This document shows, one piece after another, positions 18,228 through 26,465 of a DNA stretch of 64,000 nt. The number at the start of each line of letters is the position of its first letter. The stretch's first letter is position 1. A program made the translations under genes and the position numbers. The DNA lies in contig CANMOP010000007.1 of NCBI GenBank assembly GCA_947499615.1, positions 1 to 64,000 of the forward strand. The letters run 5' to 3'. The notes beneath the pieces are model-generated. The model was not told where the DNA came from. It saw only the letters and a list, made by a program, of their open reading frames with translations, and did no database searches. The stretch is from RH-chloro-G1 sp003670575 (GTDB lineage: Bacteria; Chloroflexota; Dehalococcoidia; UBA2979).

Positions 18228-19284
18228 CCCTCGATCCTGACCGCACACAACGAAGAAGGCCGCGACGTGAGTCGCGGCCTTCTTCGTTGTGTGCGGAGTG
18301 GGGGACAGGCATCAGCCCGATGCGGTCGCGCACCTCGGCGAGGGTCTCCTGCGCGATCACGCGGGCGCGCGCGGCGCCGTCGCGCAGAATCGCGCGCACC
18401 TCATCGGGCTTCGCGTTGAGCTCGGCGTGGCGGGCGCGGAACTCGCGGAACGTCTCGTTGATCGAGTCGGCGAGGATGCCCTTGCAATCGACGCAGCCGA
18501 TAGCAGCGGTGGTGCACTGCTGATGAATCTCGGCGGTGCGGCCGGGCGTGAACACCTCGTGCAGCGAGTAGACGTTGCAGACCTCGGGGCGGCCCGGATC
18601 GGTGCGGCGCTGGCGCTGCGGGTCGGTCATTGCGGAGCGCACGAGGCGAGTCGTCTCCTCCTCGGTCGCGGCGATCGGGATGGCGTTGCCCATCGACTTG
18701 CTCATCTTCGCCTGCCCATCGAGTCCGCGGATCAGCGGGGTCTCGGTGTGCACCGACTTAGGCTCGGGGAAGGTGTCGCCGAAGTGGTTGTTGAACTTCC
18801 GCGCCACCTCGCGCGTCAGTTCGAGGTGCGGCTCCTGGTCGATGCCGATCGGCACCAGCGCGGCCTTGTAGGTGAGGATGTCGGCCGCCATCAGCACGGG
18901 GTAGCCCACCAGCCCGAGGTTCACGTTCTCCGGCTGCTGCTGCACCTTCTCTTTGAACGTGGGCACGCGCGTGAGCACGCTGAGTGGGGTGAGCATCGCG
19001 AAGTACTCCGCGAGTTCGATGACCTCGGGCACATGCGACTGCACGAAGATGATCGAGCGCGCCGGATCCACGCCCGCCGCCAGCATGACCGTCGCCGACT
19101 GCAGCGAGTTCGGGCCGACGAGGCGGGCGTCCTCCAGCGTGGTCAGCGAATGGACGTCGACAGCGCAGTAGATGCACTCGTACGAGTCCTGCAGCGCGAC
19201 ATAATTCTTGATCGCGCCGAGGTAGTTGCCGATGTGCTGCTCGCCGGTGACCCGGAACCCTGAGAACACGCGCTCACCGCTCAC
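18082..19284 (-). CDS. trpS: Tryptophanyl-tRNA synthetase with antisense C-terminal extension
   Basis: Class I synthetase with the HIGH-type motif EQHIGNYLGA and KMSKS in AKMSKSMGN. The start chosen is GTG 19284, with GGGAGG 4 nt upstream; a TTG at 19305 is also in frame. The family normally ends near EVRDRIGL, at about 18320. Here there is no stop at that point, and the frame continues about 75 codons through the gltA/trpS hairpin and 146 bp into the antisense of gltA, ending at 18082. The tail is low-complexity (Arg/Ser/Gly/Pro), so a lost stop or a 1-nt error is likely: a TGA occurs in the +1 frame right after IGL. Confidence 0.9.
   Translation of the reverse strand: MSGERVFSGFRVTGEQHIGNYLGAIKNYVALQDSYECIYCAVDVHSLTTLEDARLVGPNSLQSATVMLAAGVDPARSIIFVQSHVPEVIELAEYFAMLTPLSVLTRVPTFKEKVQQQPENVNLGLVGYPVLMAADILTYKAALVPIGIDQEPHLELTREVARKFNNHFGDTFPEPKSVHTETPLIRGLDGQAKMSKSMGNAIPIAATEEETTRLVRSAMTDPQRQRRTDPGRPEVCNVYSLHEVFTPGRTAEIHQQCTTAAIGCVDCKGILADSINETFREFRARHAELNAKPDEVRAILRDGAARARVIAQETLAEVRDRIGLMPVPHSAHNEEGRDSRRGLLRCVRSGSRASEPRSGRTRAAPGQPTAGPDGTGGCPTAAAPRCSPTSPPCGPQRSTA
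18241..18296. terminator. Perfect 26-bp hairpin between gltA and trpS
   Basis: Arms 18241-18266 and 18271-18296 are perfectly complementary around a GTGA loop. The core is GAAGAAGGCCGCGAC with its complement, giving a T-rich tail in one direction and A-rich in the other. It should stop transcription from both convergent genes. Unusually, the trpS frame reads straight through it. Confidence 0.85.
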
Positions 19285-19387
19285 GGGGCCTCCCGGCTTC
19301 GCCAACTACTGATCGAGCCTGCATGGATCGGCCTCGATGATACCGTCCCGCCGCAGAAGCGCGCGAGCGGGCGGGGGAGGTGCGAGG

Positions 19388-19933
19388 CTAGGTGCGGGCG
19401 GTGACCCCGGCGGCCGTGAGCATGGACATGACTGACTGGGGAGTGCCCTCGATGTCACCGTTCCGTAACCGCACCGTTCTCCATCCGAGTTCCAACAGCG
19501 CGGCGTCGCGCTGTGCGTCCCACTCCCGCCGCTCCCGTTGCTGGTGGTAGCGCCCATCCAGTTCGGCGGCGAGCTTCAGGCTCGGATACGCGAATTCCAG
19601 CCGATACTCATGACCGCCGGCGGGGACCAGGTACTGCGTCTCCGGCCGGGTGAGCCCCGCCTCCCCGACGAGCTCGAGGAACCGATGCTCGAGTGGCGAC
19701 TCCGGGCCGCGATTCGTCCGACGCGGCTGCCGCCGCACGCGGCGCTTCGACCGATCCTCGAAGCGTCGTGCGAGCGCCGACACCGCAATCAGGCCCGCGA
19801 GGACGACCCAAACTTGCCACCACGCGATCGCGATGCTCCCGATGTTGAGAAGGAGTTGGACCCAATCGAACTTGTCCAAGGACCTCCGAGCCTCCGTGAG
19901 GCGTCGACTCGCGTGGTGTGGGACTGAGGACAT
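19388..19933 (-). CDS. Membrane-anchored DUF559/VSR-like nuclease-fold protein
   Basis: 181 residues from ATG 19933. A membrane segment (VQLLLNIGSIAIAWWQVWVV, to about residue 50) is followed by a basic linker and a DUF559-type domain. The domain has the pattern SPLEHRFLELV, YRLEFAYP, AELDGRYHQQ, DAQRDAALLELGW and VRLR, the E-x-D-G-H-x-R-D order of the VSR/PD-(D/E)XK-like fold. The likely chemistry is DNA cleavage or binding, but a membrane-tethered form is unusual. It is divergent from a second DUF559 gene 137 bp away. Confidence 0.65.
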   Translation of the reverse strand: MSSVPHHASRRLTEARRSLDKFDWVQLLLNIGSIAIAWWQVWVVLAGLIAVSALARRFEDRSKRRVRRQPRRTNRGPESPLEHRFLELVGEAGLTRPETQYLVPAGGHEYRLEFAYPSLKLAAELDGRYHQQRERREWDAQRDAALLELGWRTVRLRNGDIEGTPQSVMSMLTAAGVTART

Positions 19934-20003
19934 GCCTTGCCAGAACTATCGTCCGAATGCTGGGCGAGCGGAGTGGTGTCCCGTGTCCGGTCGTCGACTA
20001 CGC

Positions 20004-20050
20004 GTTCAGAACCCCTCGGCCCGCTGCGGGGAGAGGGGCAGGGGTGAGGG
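20004..20050 (+). repeat. Palindromic GC-rich repeat, copy 1
   Basis: Begins GTTCAGAACCCCTCG and ends GAGAGGGGCAGGGGTGAGG. It is a direct repeat of the copy at 20481-20526 and an inverted match to 20414-20460. It lies in the gap between the two DUF559 genes, just before the start of the second. Repeats of the CTCACCCCCGGCCCCTCTCC type are known from many genomes next to DUF559 genes (general knowledge). Confidence 0.7.
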
Positions 20051-20070
20051 CTCCGGTTCATACTCCCACC

Positions 20071-20460
20071 ATGCCAACGCGCGAACCGAACCGAATGCTG
20101 CAGGCCGCACGTGACCTTCGGCGATCGCAGACGCGCTCCGAGGCACTGCTGTGGGAGCGGCTTCGCGCGCGGCGGCTCGACGGTCTGAAGTTCCGCCGCC
20201 AGCACCCGCTGGGCCCGTTCGTGCTCGACTTCTACTGCGAGTCGGCGGGCCTCGCCATCGAGGTGGATGGTGGCGTACATGAGTCGCCGTCTGCTCGGGA
20301 CCGCGATCGTGAGCGACAGGCTTTGATCGAGGCGGCGGGCATTCGGGTCGTCCGCGTGCGTGCTGATCTAGTGGAGTTCGACGTTGAGAGCGCGATCGAA
20401 TCGATCCGGGCGACCCTCACCCCCGGCCCCTCTCCCCGCCGAGCGGGGCGAGGGGAGTAA
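20071..20460 (+). CDS. DUF559 endonuclease-like protein
   Basis: 129 residues from ATG 20071. The family pattern is clear: RDLRRSQTRSEALLWERLR, LDGLKFRRQHPLGPFVLDFYC, AIEVDGGVH, RDRERQALIEAAGIRVVRV and a final helix. The putative catalytic set is the acidic residues in VLDFYC and EVDG plus the histidine and arginine after them, as in VSR-like nucleases. The last ~15 residues (LTPGPSPRRAGRGE) are encoded by the inverted repeat at 20414-20460, which also supplies the stop codon. The same kind of repeat-derived tail is common in this family. Confidence 0.85.
   Translation: MPTREPNRMLQAARDLRRSQTRSEALLWERLRARRLDGLKFRRQHPLGPFVLDFYCESAGLAIEVDGGVHESPSARDRDRERQALIEAAGIRVVRVRADLVEFDVESAIESIRATLTPGPSPRRAGRGE
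20414..20460 (-). repeat. Palindromic GC-rich repeat, copy 2 (inverted, inside the DUF559 gene)
   Basis: Reads CCCTCACCCCCGGCCCCTCT on the plus strand and is the inverted counterpart of copies 1 and 3. It encodes the C-terminal tail and stop of the DUF559 protein, so repeat and gene are physically fused. Confidence 0.7.
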
Positions 20461-20480
20461 GAAGCAATAGCCAACGATCC

Positions 20481-20526
20481 GTTCAGAACCCCTCGCCCCA
20501 TCCCGGGGAGAGGGGCAGGGGTGAGG
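20481..20526 (+). repeat. Palindromic GC-rich repeat, copy 3
   Basis: Starts GTTCAGAACCCCTCGCCCC and ends GGGGCAGGGGTGAGG, nearly identical to copy 1. It lies 20 bp after copy 2 and ends just before the convergent nadE stop. With copy 2 it could form a large stem-loop that also acts as a terminator. Confidence 0.7.
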
Positions 20527-20537
20527 TGGCCCCTGTC

Positions 20538-22271
20538 TCAGTACCCGCGGTACTTCGAGGCCAGCGGCAGGCGGCGGTCGCGGCCGAAGGCGCGAGGGGT
20601 GATTTTTACGCCGGGCGGGGACTGGCGGCGCTTGTACTCGTTGCGATTGATCATGTCGATCACGCGGCGGACGGTTGGCTCCTCGTAGCCCAGCGCGACG
20701 ATGGCGTCGAGGGGGCGGTCGTCCTCCACGTAGGCCTCGATGATTGGGTCGAGCACCTCGTAGGGAGGGAGCGAGTCGGAGTCGAGCTGGTCGGGGCGCA
20801 GCTCCGCGCTCGGCGGCTTGGTGATCGAGTTCGGCGGGATCACATCGCTCACCGTGTTGCGGTAGTTCGCGAGCGCGTAAACCAGCGTCTTCGGCACGTC
20901 CTTGATCACCGCGAAACCGCCCACCATGTCGCCGTACAGCGTCGCGTAGCCGCAGGCGTACTCCGACTTGTTGCCGGTGGTCAGCACAATCGAGCCGCCC
21001 TTGTTGGAGAGCGCCATCATCAGCAGACCGCGGATGCGCGACTGCACGTTCTCCTCGGCGGTGCCGGGTGCCGCGTTGCCGAAGATGCTCGCGAACGGGC
21101 GCGCGAGCGTGTCGAGCGTCGCCTGATGCATCGCCTCGATCGGTAGCGCGAGCAGCTCGATGCCGAGGCGATCCGCGAGGTCCTGCGCGTCGGCGATCGA
21201 GCCCTCGGATGAGTAGCGCGAGGGCATCGAGACGCCGCGCACATGCTCGGCGCCCAGCGCGTCGACGGCGATCGCACCGACGATTGCGGAGTCGATGCCG
21301 CCTGAGAGCGCCACGAGCGCGTCGCGGAAGCCGGACTTGTGCAGGTAGTCGCGCGTTCCGACCACCAGCGCCTGATACGCCTCCGCGATCTCAGCCGGTG
21401 CCTCGAGGCTCGACGCAGGGAGCGCGGTGCGCCCAGCCTCGCGCGTCGCGGCCGTGACGAGGGTCGGCGCAGGCGGGCGTTCGGTGCCGCGCTCGCGGCG
21501 CAGGCGTGCGTCGTGCAGTTGGCGTTGCACCACCTGACCGATCGGGATGTCGGCGAGCACGAGGTCCTCGGCCATCGATGCGCCGCGCGCGATCAGCTCG
21601 CCATCCGGGCCCAGCACGAGCGAGTTGCCATCGAAGACCAACTCGTCCTGCCCGCCCACCTGGTTCACGTACGCGATCGCGACGGTGTGGTCGGCGGCGC
21701 GGGTCGCGACCATGCGCTCGCGCACCGCGGTCTTGCCGTGGTGGTACGGCGACGCGTTGATGTTCACTACCAGCCGCGCGCCGGCCAGCGCTTCGTCGCG
21801 GGTGGGGCCGGCGGGATACCAGAGATCCTCGCAAATCGTGATGCCGACCTCCACGCCCGCGATGAGGAACAGCGGCTCCTCGTCGCCGGGCTGGAAGTAG
21901 CGGTACTCGTCGAAGACCCCGTAGTTCGGCAGGAAGTGCTTGCGATACGTGCCGAGGATGCGGCCGTCGTGGAGCACGGCGGCGGCGTTGTACAGCTGGT
22001 GGTCGAACTCCACGCAGCCGACGATCAGCGGCGGCAGCCCCTTCGCCTCCACGGCGAGGCGCGCGAGGGCGGCCGTCGCGTCCTCGATGAACGGGGCGCG
22101 CACCAGCAGATCTTCCGGCGGGTAGCCGGTCAGTGCGAGCTCCGGGAAGGCGACGAGGTCGGCACCCGCAGCATCGGCGCGTCGGGCAGCCTCGATGATT
22201 CGCGCGGCATTGCCTGCGAGATCGCCAACGGTGGTATTGATCTGCGCCAGCGCGACCCGCAGCGTCTGCAT
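20538..22271 (-). CDS. nadE: Glutamine-dependent NAD+ synthetase
   Basis: 577 residues from ATG 22271 with two domains. The N-terminal nitrilase-fold glutaminase has E in FPELALTGYPP, K in YRKHFLPNYGVFDE and C in ITICEDLWYP. The C-terminal synthetase has the P-loop ALSGGIDSAI and LTTGNKSEYACGYATLYGD. It amidates nicotinic acid adenine dinucleotide to NAD+ using glutamine nitrogen. A longer upstream frame exists but lacks conserved sequence. Other genes with possible NAD roles in the window are pncC and the nucleotidyltransferase at 48.9 kb. Confidence 0.95.
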   Translation of the reverse strand: MQTLRVALAQINTTVGDLAGNAARIIEAARRADAAGADLVAFPELALTGYPPEDLLVRAPFIEDATAALARLAVEAKGLPPLIVGCVEFDHQLYNAAAVLHDGRILGTYRKHFLPNYGVFDEYRYFQPGDEEPLFLIAGVEVGITICEDLWYPAGPTRDEALAGARLVVNINASPYHHGKTAVRERMVATRAADHTVAIAYVNQVGGQDELVFDGNSLVLGPDGELIARGASMAEDLVLADIPIGQVVQRQLHDARLRRERGTERPPAPTLVTAATREAGRTALPASSLEAPAEIAEAYQALVVGTRDYLHKSGFRDALVALSGGIDSAIVGAIAVDALGAEHVRGVSMPSRYSSEGSIADAQDLADRLGIELLALPIEAMHQATLDTLARPFASIFGNAAPGTAEENVQSRIRGLLMMALSNKGGSIVLTTGNKSEYACGYATLYGDMVGGFAVIKDVPKTLVYALANYRNTVSDVIPPNSITKPPSAELRPDQLDSDSLPPYEVLDPIIEAYVEDDRPLDAIVALGYEEPTVRRVIDMINRNEYKRRQSPPGVKITPRAFGRDRRLPLASKYRGY

Positions 22272-22402
22272 GCGTGCTCCGTCCAGCCTGCCGTGCGCGG
22301 CCCGCAGCCTCGACTCGCGCGGCCTACTGGCAGTATATCGGCCAGCCACCGCCGGACGCATACTGCCACGGGGCTGCGCCGCGTCCGACGCCCCAGTGGC
22401 CG

Positions 22403-23344
22403 ATGATGGGAGGCACGCACGTGCAGATTGACCTCATCAGCGGGCTCGTGCGCGGCGTGACGGCCGGTCACGATGTCATTCGCCCCGGCCAGTCCGTCTG
22501 GGCCGCGTGGTACCTCGACTGGCCGGTGATCATCCCCGCAGTGCTCGTGGGCATCTTCTATGCGCGAGGGTTGCTGCGCTGGACGGAACGGCACCGCGTA
22601 CACCCGTGGTGGCAGACCGCGCTGTACTACTCCGGCCTGCTCACGATTGTCCTCTCGATCATCTCGCCGCTGGATTCCCTGGGCACGCACCACTTCACGG
22701 CGCACATGATTCAGCATCTGCTCATCATGTTTGTGGGCGTCCCATTGGTATTGCTCGGCGCGCCAACCACGCCAGTGTTGCGCGGGTTGCCTCGATGGCT
22801 GCGGCTGGGCGTGGTGCGTACGCTGGCCGGCGACCCGGTCGCGCGCGGTGCCTGGCGGCTGGTGACGCAACCGCTGGTCGCGCTGGTGGCCTTCACCGTG
22901 GTGATGATCGCGTGGCACCTGGTTCCCGGCTGGTACGACGCGGCGGTAGAGGACAGCGCCGTGCACTATCTCCAGCACGCCACGTTCGCGGGCGGGGCGT
23001 TCTTGTACTGGTGGAACATCATCGACCCCGCCCCGCTGCGCGCTCCGATGGGTTACCTCATGCGCATGGTGTATGTGGTGGCCTCCACCACGGCGCAGGC
23101 CGTGCTGGCGGCGCTGATCACGAACGCGACCGAGCCCTTGTACCACGCGTACGAGCGGGCGCGTCCGATCTTCGCGATCAGCGTGATCAACGATCAGCAG
23201 CTAGGCGGCCTGATGATGTGGATTCCGGGTCAGTTGCTGGATCTGGCGACCATCGGCGTGCTGTTTGCCGTCTGGATGTCGCAGTCAGAGCGTCGACAGG
23301 ATCAACTCGACGCGGAGGACGAAGCCGCTCGCGCATCGCGGTAG
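22403..23344 (+). CDS. ctaG: Cytochrome c oxidase assembly factor CtaG (caa3 type)
   Basis: About 313 residues with seven or so membrane helices. Conserved histidines lie in HHFTAHMIQHLLIM, IAWHLVPGWYDA and HYLQHATF, with WWNIIDPAP, as in the caa3_CtaG family that assists copper delivery/assembly of caa3 oxidases. Starts at ATG 22403/22406 or GTG 22421 are all in frame. It is convergent with the oxidase operon across a strong hairpin, fitting its role in building that enzyme. Confidence 0.88.
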   Translation: MMGGTHVQIDLISGLVRGVTAGHDVIRPGQSVWAAWYLDWPVIIPAVLVGIFYARGLLRWTERHRVHPWWQTALYYSGLLTIVLSIISPLDSLGTHHFTAHMIQHLLIMFVGVPLVLLGAPTTPVLRGLPRWLRLGVVRTLAGDPVARGAWRLVTQPLVALVAFTVVMIAWHLVPGWYDAAVEDSAVHYLQHATFAGGAFLYWWNIIDPAPLRAPMGYLMRMVYVVASTTAQAVLAALITNATEPLYHAYERARPIFAISVINDQQLGGLMMWIPGQLLDLATIGVLFAVWMSQSERRQDQLDAEDEAARASR

Positions 23345-23376
23345 GGCACCGATGAGCGCGCCACCTCGAGGGGATA

Positions 23377-23415
23377 GCAAAAGAGCCGACCGGACAATCC
23401 GGTCGGCTCTTTTGC
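23377..23415. terminator. Bidirectional terminator between ctaG and the oxidase operon
   Basis: A perfect 17-bp stem (23377-23393 with 23399-23415, loop ACAAT). The arms begin with GCAAAAGAG and end with CTCTTTTGC, giving a T-run after the stem in either direction. Confidence 0.9.
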
Positions 23416-23439
23416 TTGGATATCCGACGGAGGCTCGGG

Positions 23440-23814
23440 CTAGTGAGCCTTCGGTGCTGCGGGCGCGGAGGCGGGCGCGTCGCCACGGGCTGCGCGCACG
23501 CCCGGCGCGTAGTCGCCCCAGAACAGCGCGGCGAGCGCGACGAGGATCAGGATGGCGAGGATGAGGCTGCTGGTGAACACCTTCGCCAGCAGGCCATCCT
23601 CGAACCGCAGGTGCATGAAGTACCCGACGACGGCCGCGAACTTGATGGCGGTGAGCGCCAGCAGGATCGGCACCAGCACGGGGGTAAGTGCCGGAATGTA
23701 CGAGGCTGCCAACTCAATCACGGTGATCACCGTGAGGGCGACCCCCAACATGATGTACTGGCGTGGCGTCAGCCCGTGCTGTGCAACCGCGGCGTGCTGT
23801 GTCTGGTGAGCCAT
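23440..23814 (-). CDS. ctaF: Cytochrome c oxidase subunit IV (prokaryotic type)
   Basis: 124 residues with three membrane helices: IMLGVALTVITVIELAASYI, VLVPILLALTAIKFAAVVGYFMHLRFE and SSLILAILILVALAALFW. The motif KFAAVVGYFMHLRFE is the hallmark of COX4_pro proteins. An Ala/Pro-rich tail follows. It is the last gene of the ctaC-D-E-F operon, 44 bp after subunit III. Confidence 0.88.
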   Translation of the reverse strand: MAHQTQHAAVAQHGLTPRQYIMLGVALTVITVIELAASYIPALTPVLVPILLALTAIKFAAVVGYFMHLRFEDGLLAKVFTSSLILAILILVALAALFWGDYAPGVRAARGDAPASAPAAPKAH

Positions 23815-23858
23815 CGTAGCCTCCGAGGTCTCTCTCGCCGGTGAGTGTCTGGCGCCGG

Positions 23859-24494
23859 TTACGGCATCAGGTAGAGGAGCGGGAAGATCACGATCCAGAC
23901 GATGTCGACGAAGTGCCAGTACAGGCCGGCGATTTCCACGTGCGCGCCCGCGTCAGCACCCAGTCCATTCCGTCGCATCGATGCGGCGAGCATGGAGATG
24001 AGGTACAACACGCCCACGCCGACGTGGGTGCCGTGGAACCCGGTCAGCAGAAAGAACGTCGCACCGAACAGGTTGGTGCTCAGCGTCAGTCCCTCGTGGA
24101 CGAAGGTGACGAACTCGTAGACCTGGAACCCAAGGAACACGAGGCCGAGGACGATCGTCGCGAGTAGCGAGAGCTTCATCAGCGTCGGTCGCGCGTGCTG
24201 CGCGCCGTACACCGCGAAGACCATCGTGAGGCTGCTCATCAGCAGGACGAAGGTGCTGGCGGATGTCGTCGGGATGTCCAGGATGCCGTGGTGCAGCACG
24301 CCGTTGATCATCACGTCGTGCGGGAAGGGACCCACGCCGCGTGCGATCACGTCGAACTTGAAGACCATGTAGGTCGCGATCAGCGAGCCGAAGAAGAGGC
24401 ACTCCGAGCCGAGGAAGAGCCACATCAGCAGCTTCCGGTTCTCGATGCCGGTATTCGTGCCGTGCGCGGGAGCGTGTGCGACCGCCTGTGCCAT
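23859..24494 (-). CDS. ctaE: Cytochrome c oxidase subunit III
   Basis: 211 residues with five membrane helices, the short bacterial form. Conserved features include KLLMWLFLGSECLFFGSLIATY, GFQVYEFVTF, FFLLTGFHGTHVGVGVLYL and the C-terminal GLYWHFVDIVWIVIFPLLYL. It supports the stability and proton uptake of the oxidase core. It lies between subunit I and subunit IV. Confidence 0.94.
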   Translation of the reverse strand: MAQAVAHAPAHGTNTGIENRKLLMWLFLGSECLFFGSLIATYMVFKFDVIARGVGPFPHDVMINGVLHHGILDIPTTSASTFVLLMSSLTMVFAVYGAQHARPTLMKLSLLATIVLGLVFLGFQVYEFVTFVHEGLTLSTNLFGATFFLLTGFHGTHVGVGVLYLISMLAASMRRNGLGADAGAHVEIAGLYWHFVDIVWIVIFPLLYLMP

Positions 24495-24562
24495 CTGTCC
24501 CTACTTCCTCATCCCGCGCGCTGCCGTGCAGGGCGCGTGTGTGGCTCGTCCGACCTGACTGC

Positions 24563-26356
24563 TTACTCGGTGGGCTCCAGCGCCCAGCCCCAGATGCCAT
24601 AGACAGCAATCACTGCGCCCAGTGCGGTGAATGCGATATGCGAGATCGGGCCAACCGCAAGCACCGATACGCCCACCGCAAGCAACAGCGGGTAGTACGA
24701 GGGCGGTGGGAGGTGGATGTGCTCGCCGGTCGGCTGCTCCGCCTGGATGTTGTGGTCGCGGTTGTACCAGAGCGGGTCACGCGCGCGCACAACCGGAATC
24801 ACATCGAAGTCGTGCTCCGGCGGCGGTGAGCTGGTGGCCCACTCCAGCGTAGGAGCGTCCCACGGGTTGTCGGACGCCGTCGGCTCCTGCTGCATGGTGC
24901 GGAAGAAGTTGATGACGAAGAGCAACACGCTGGCTGCGATGACGAACGCCCCAACGGTCTCGAACATGTTCCAGAAGCCCCAGCCCAGGTCGTTGTCGTA
25001 GGTGTAGATGCGCCGAGGCATGCCCACGAGACCGAGGTAGTGCATCGGGAAGAACGTCATGTTCACGCCGATGAACCAGAGCCAGAACTGAGTCATCCCT
25101 AGCCGCTCGTCCAATAAGCGACCGGTCATCTTCGGGAACCAGTAGAAGATGCCGGAGAAGATGCCGGTCACCGCGCCACCGACGAGCACATAGTGCAGGT
25201 GGGCGATGATGAAGTACGTGTCCTGCTGCTGCGTGTCCACCGGCGGCGAGGCGTGCATGACGCCGGAGATACCACCGATGGTGAACAGCGCGATGAATGC
25301 GACGGAGAACGACATCGCCGTGTTGAAGCGGAGACTGCCGCCGTACATGGTGCCCAGCCAGTTGAAGATCTTCACGCCCGTGGGCACCGCGATCAGCATC
25401 GTGTTGGCGGCGAAGATCGTGCGCGGCACCGCGCCCATGCCGGTGGTGAACATGTGGTGGCTCCACACCGCCCAGCCGAGGAACGCGATCGCCATGCCGG
25501 CGAAGACGATGGCCGAGTAGCCGAAGAGCGGCTTGCGGGAGAACACCGGCAGCACCTCGGAGACGATGCCCATCGCCGGGAGGATCAGGACGTACACCTC
25601 CGGGTGACCGAAGATCCAGAACAGGTGCTGCCAAAGGATCGGGTCTCCACCCTCCGCCGGGTTGAAGAAGTTGGTGCCGTAGTTACGGTCGAACAGCAAC
25701 TCGATCAGCGCCACGGTGAGCGGCGGGAGGGCGAGGATGAGGAGGAAGGAGATGATCAGAACCATCCAGATGAAGACGGGCAGCCGCATCATCGTCATGC
25801 CGGGAGCGCGCATGTTCATGATCGTGACGGCGAAGTTCAGCGCGGCCATCAGCGAGGAGAGGCCCAGCACAGTCAGGCCGATGACATAGAAGTCGATGCC
25901 CTGACCCGGGGAGTACGTGCGGCCAGCCAGCGGTACATAGTTGAACCAGCCAGCCCCCGGCGCCTCAAAGAAGAAGCTGCTGGTCAGGATGACCGCGCCA
26001 CCGGCGAAGACCCAGAACGACAGCGCGTTCAGGCGCGGGAACGCGACGTCGCGCGCGCCGATCATGAGCGGGGTGAGGAAGTTGGAGAACGACGCACCCA
26101 GCGGCATCACGGCGAGGAAGATCATCGTGAGCGCGTGCATCGTGAACAGTTGGTTGTAGAGGGTGGCGGGAATCACCTCGCCGTTCGGGACGGCGAGCTG
26201 GGTTCGGATCAGCAGGGCCTGTACGCCGCCCCAAATGAAGAAGCTAAAGGCGGTGATGCCGTACAGCACGCCAATGCGCTTGTGATCCACGGTGGTCAAC
26301 CATGACCACACTCCGCTTTCGGCGTGGTGTGCGAGTGTGCCTGCTGCTGTGGCCAT
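24563..26356 (-). CDS. ctaD: Cytochrome c oxidase subunit I
   Basis: 597 residues, 12-14 membrane helices. Heme and copper ligands are visible: the first histidine in FTMHALTM, WQHLFWIFGHPEVYVLILP with the cross-linked His-Tyr pair, the copper-ligand histidine pair in WSHHMFTTG, and the heme ligands in IIAHLHYVLVGG. GHPEVY marks an A-type heme-copper oxidase. Together with subunit II this is the oxygen-reducing, proton-pumping core. The C-terminus carries two extra helices typical of caa3-type enzymes. Confidence 0.96.
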   Translation of the reverse strand: MATAAGTLAHHAESGVWSWLTTVDHKRIGVLYGITAFSFFIWGGVQALLIRTQLAVPNGEVIPATLYNQLFTMHALTMIFLAVMPLGASFSNFLTPLMIGARDVAFPRLNALSFWVFAGGAVILTSSFFFEAPGAGWFNYVPLAGRTYSPGQGIDFYVIGLTVLGLSSLMAALNFAVTIMNMRAPGMTMMRLPVFIWMVLIISFLLILALPPLTVALIELLFDRNYGTNFFNPAEGGDPILWQHLFWIFGHPEVYVLILPAMGIVSEVLPVFSRKPLFGYSAIVFAGMAIAFLGWAVWSHHMFTTGMGAVPRTIFAANTMLIAVPTGVKIFNWLGTMYGGSLRFNTAMSFSVAFIALFTIGGISGVMHASPPVDTQQQDTYFIIAHLHYVLVGGAVTGIFSGIFYWFPKMTGRLLDERLGMTQFWLWFIGVNMTFFPMHYLGLVGMPRRIYTYDNDLGWGFWNMFETVGAFVIAASVLLFVINFFRTMQQEPTASDNPWDAPTLEWATSSPPPEHDFDVIPVVRARDPLWYNRDHNIQAEQPTGEHIHLPPPSYYPLLLAVGVSVLAVGPISHIAFTALGAVIAVYGIWGWALEPTE

Positions 26357-26465
26357 CTCGATGCCTCTCCCGTGGCGGGCGGGCCGTCCGCCCGCTGCCC
26401 TGCGCTGGATGCGGATACGCCGCGCAGTACCTCGATGTGGAGGTGCTGCGCGGCGGCTTGCTCGG

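Noticed and set aside
20004..20526. Repeats considered as a CRISPR array
   Set aside because: Only three copies, mixed orientation, unequal spacing and a coding sequence between them; no spacers or cas genes.
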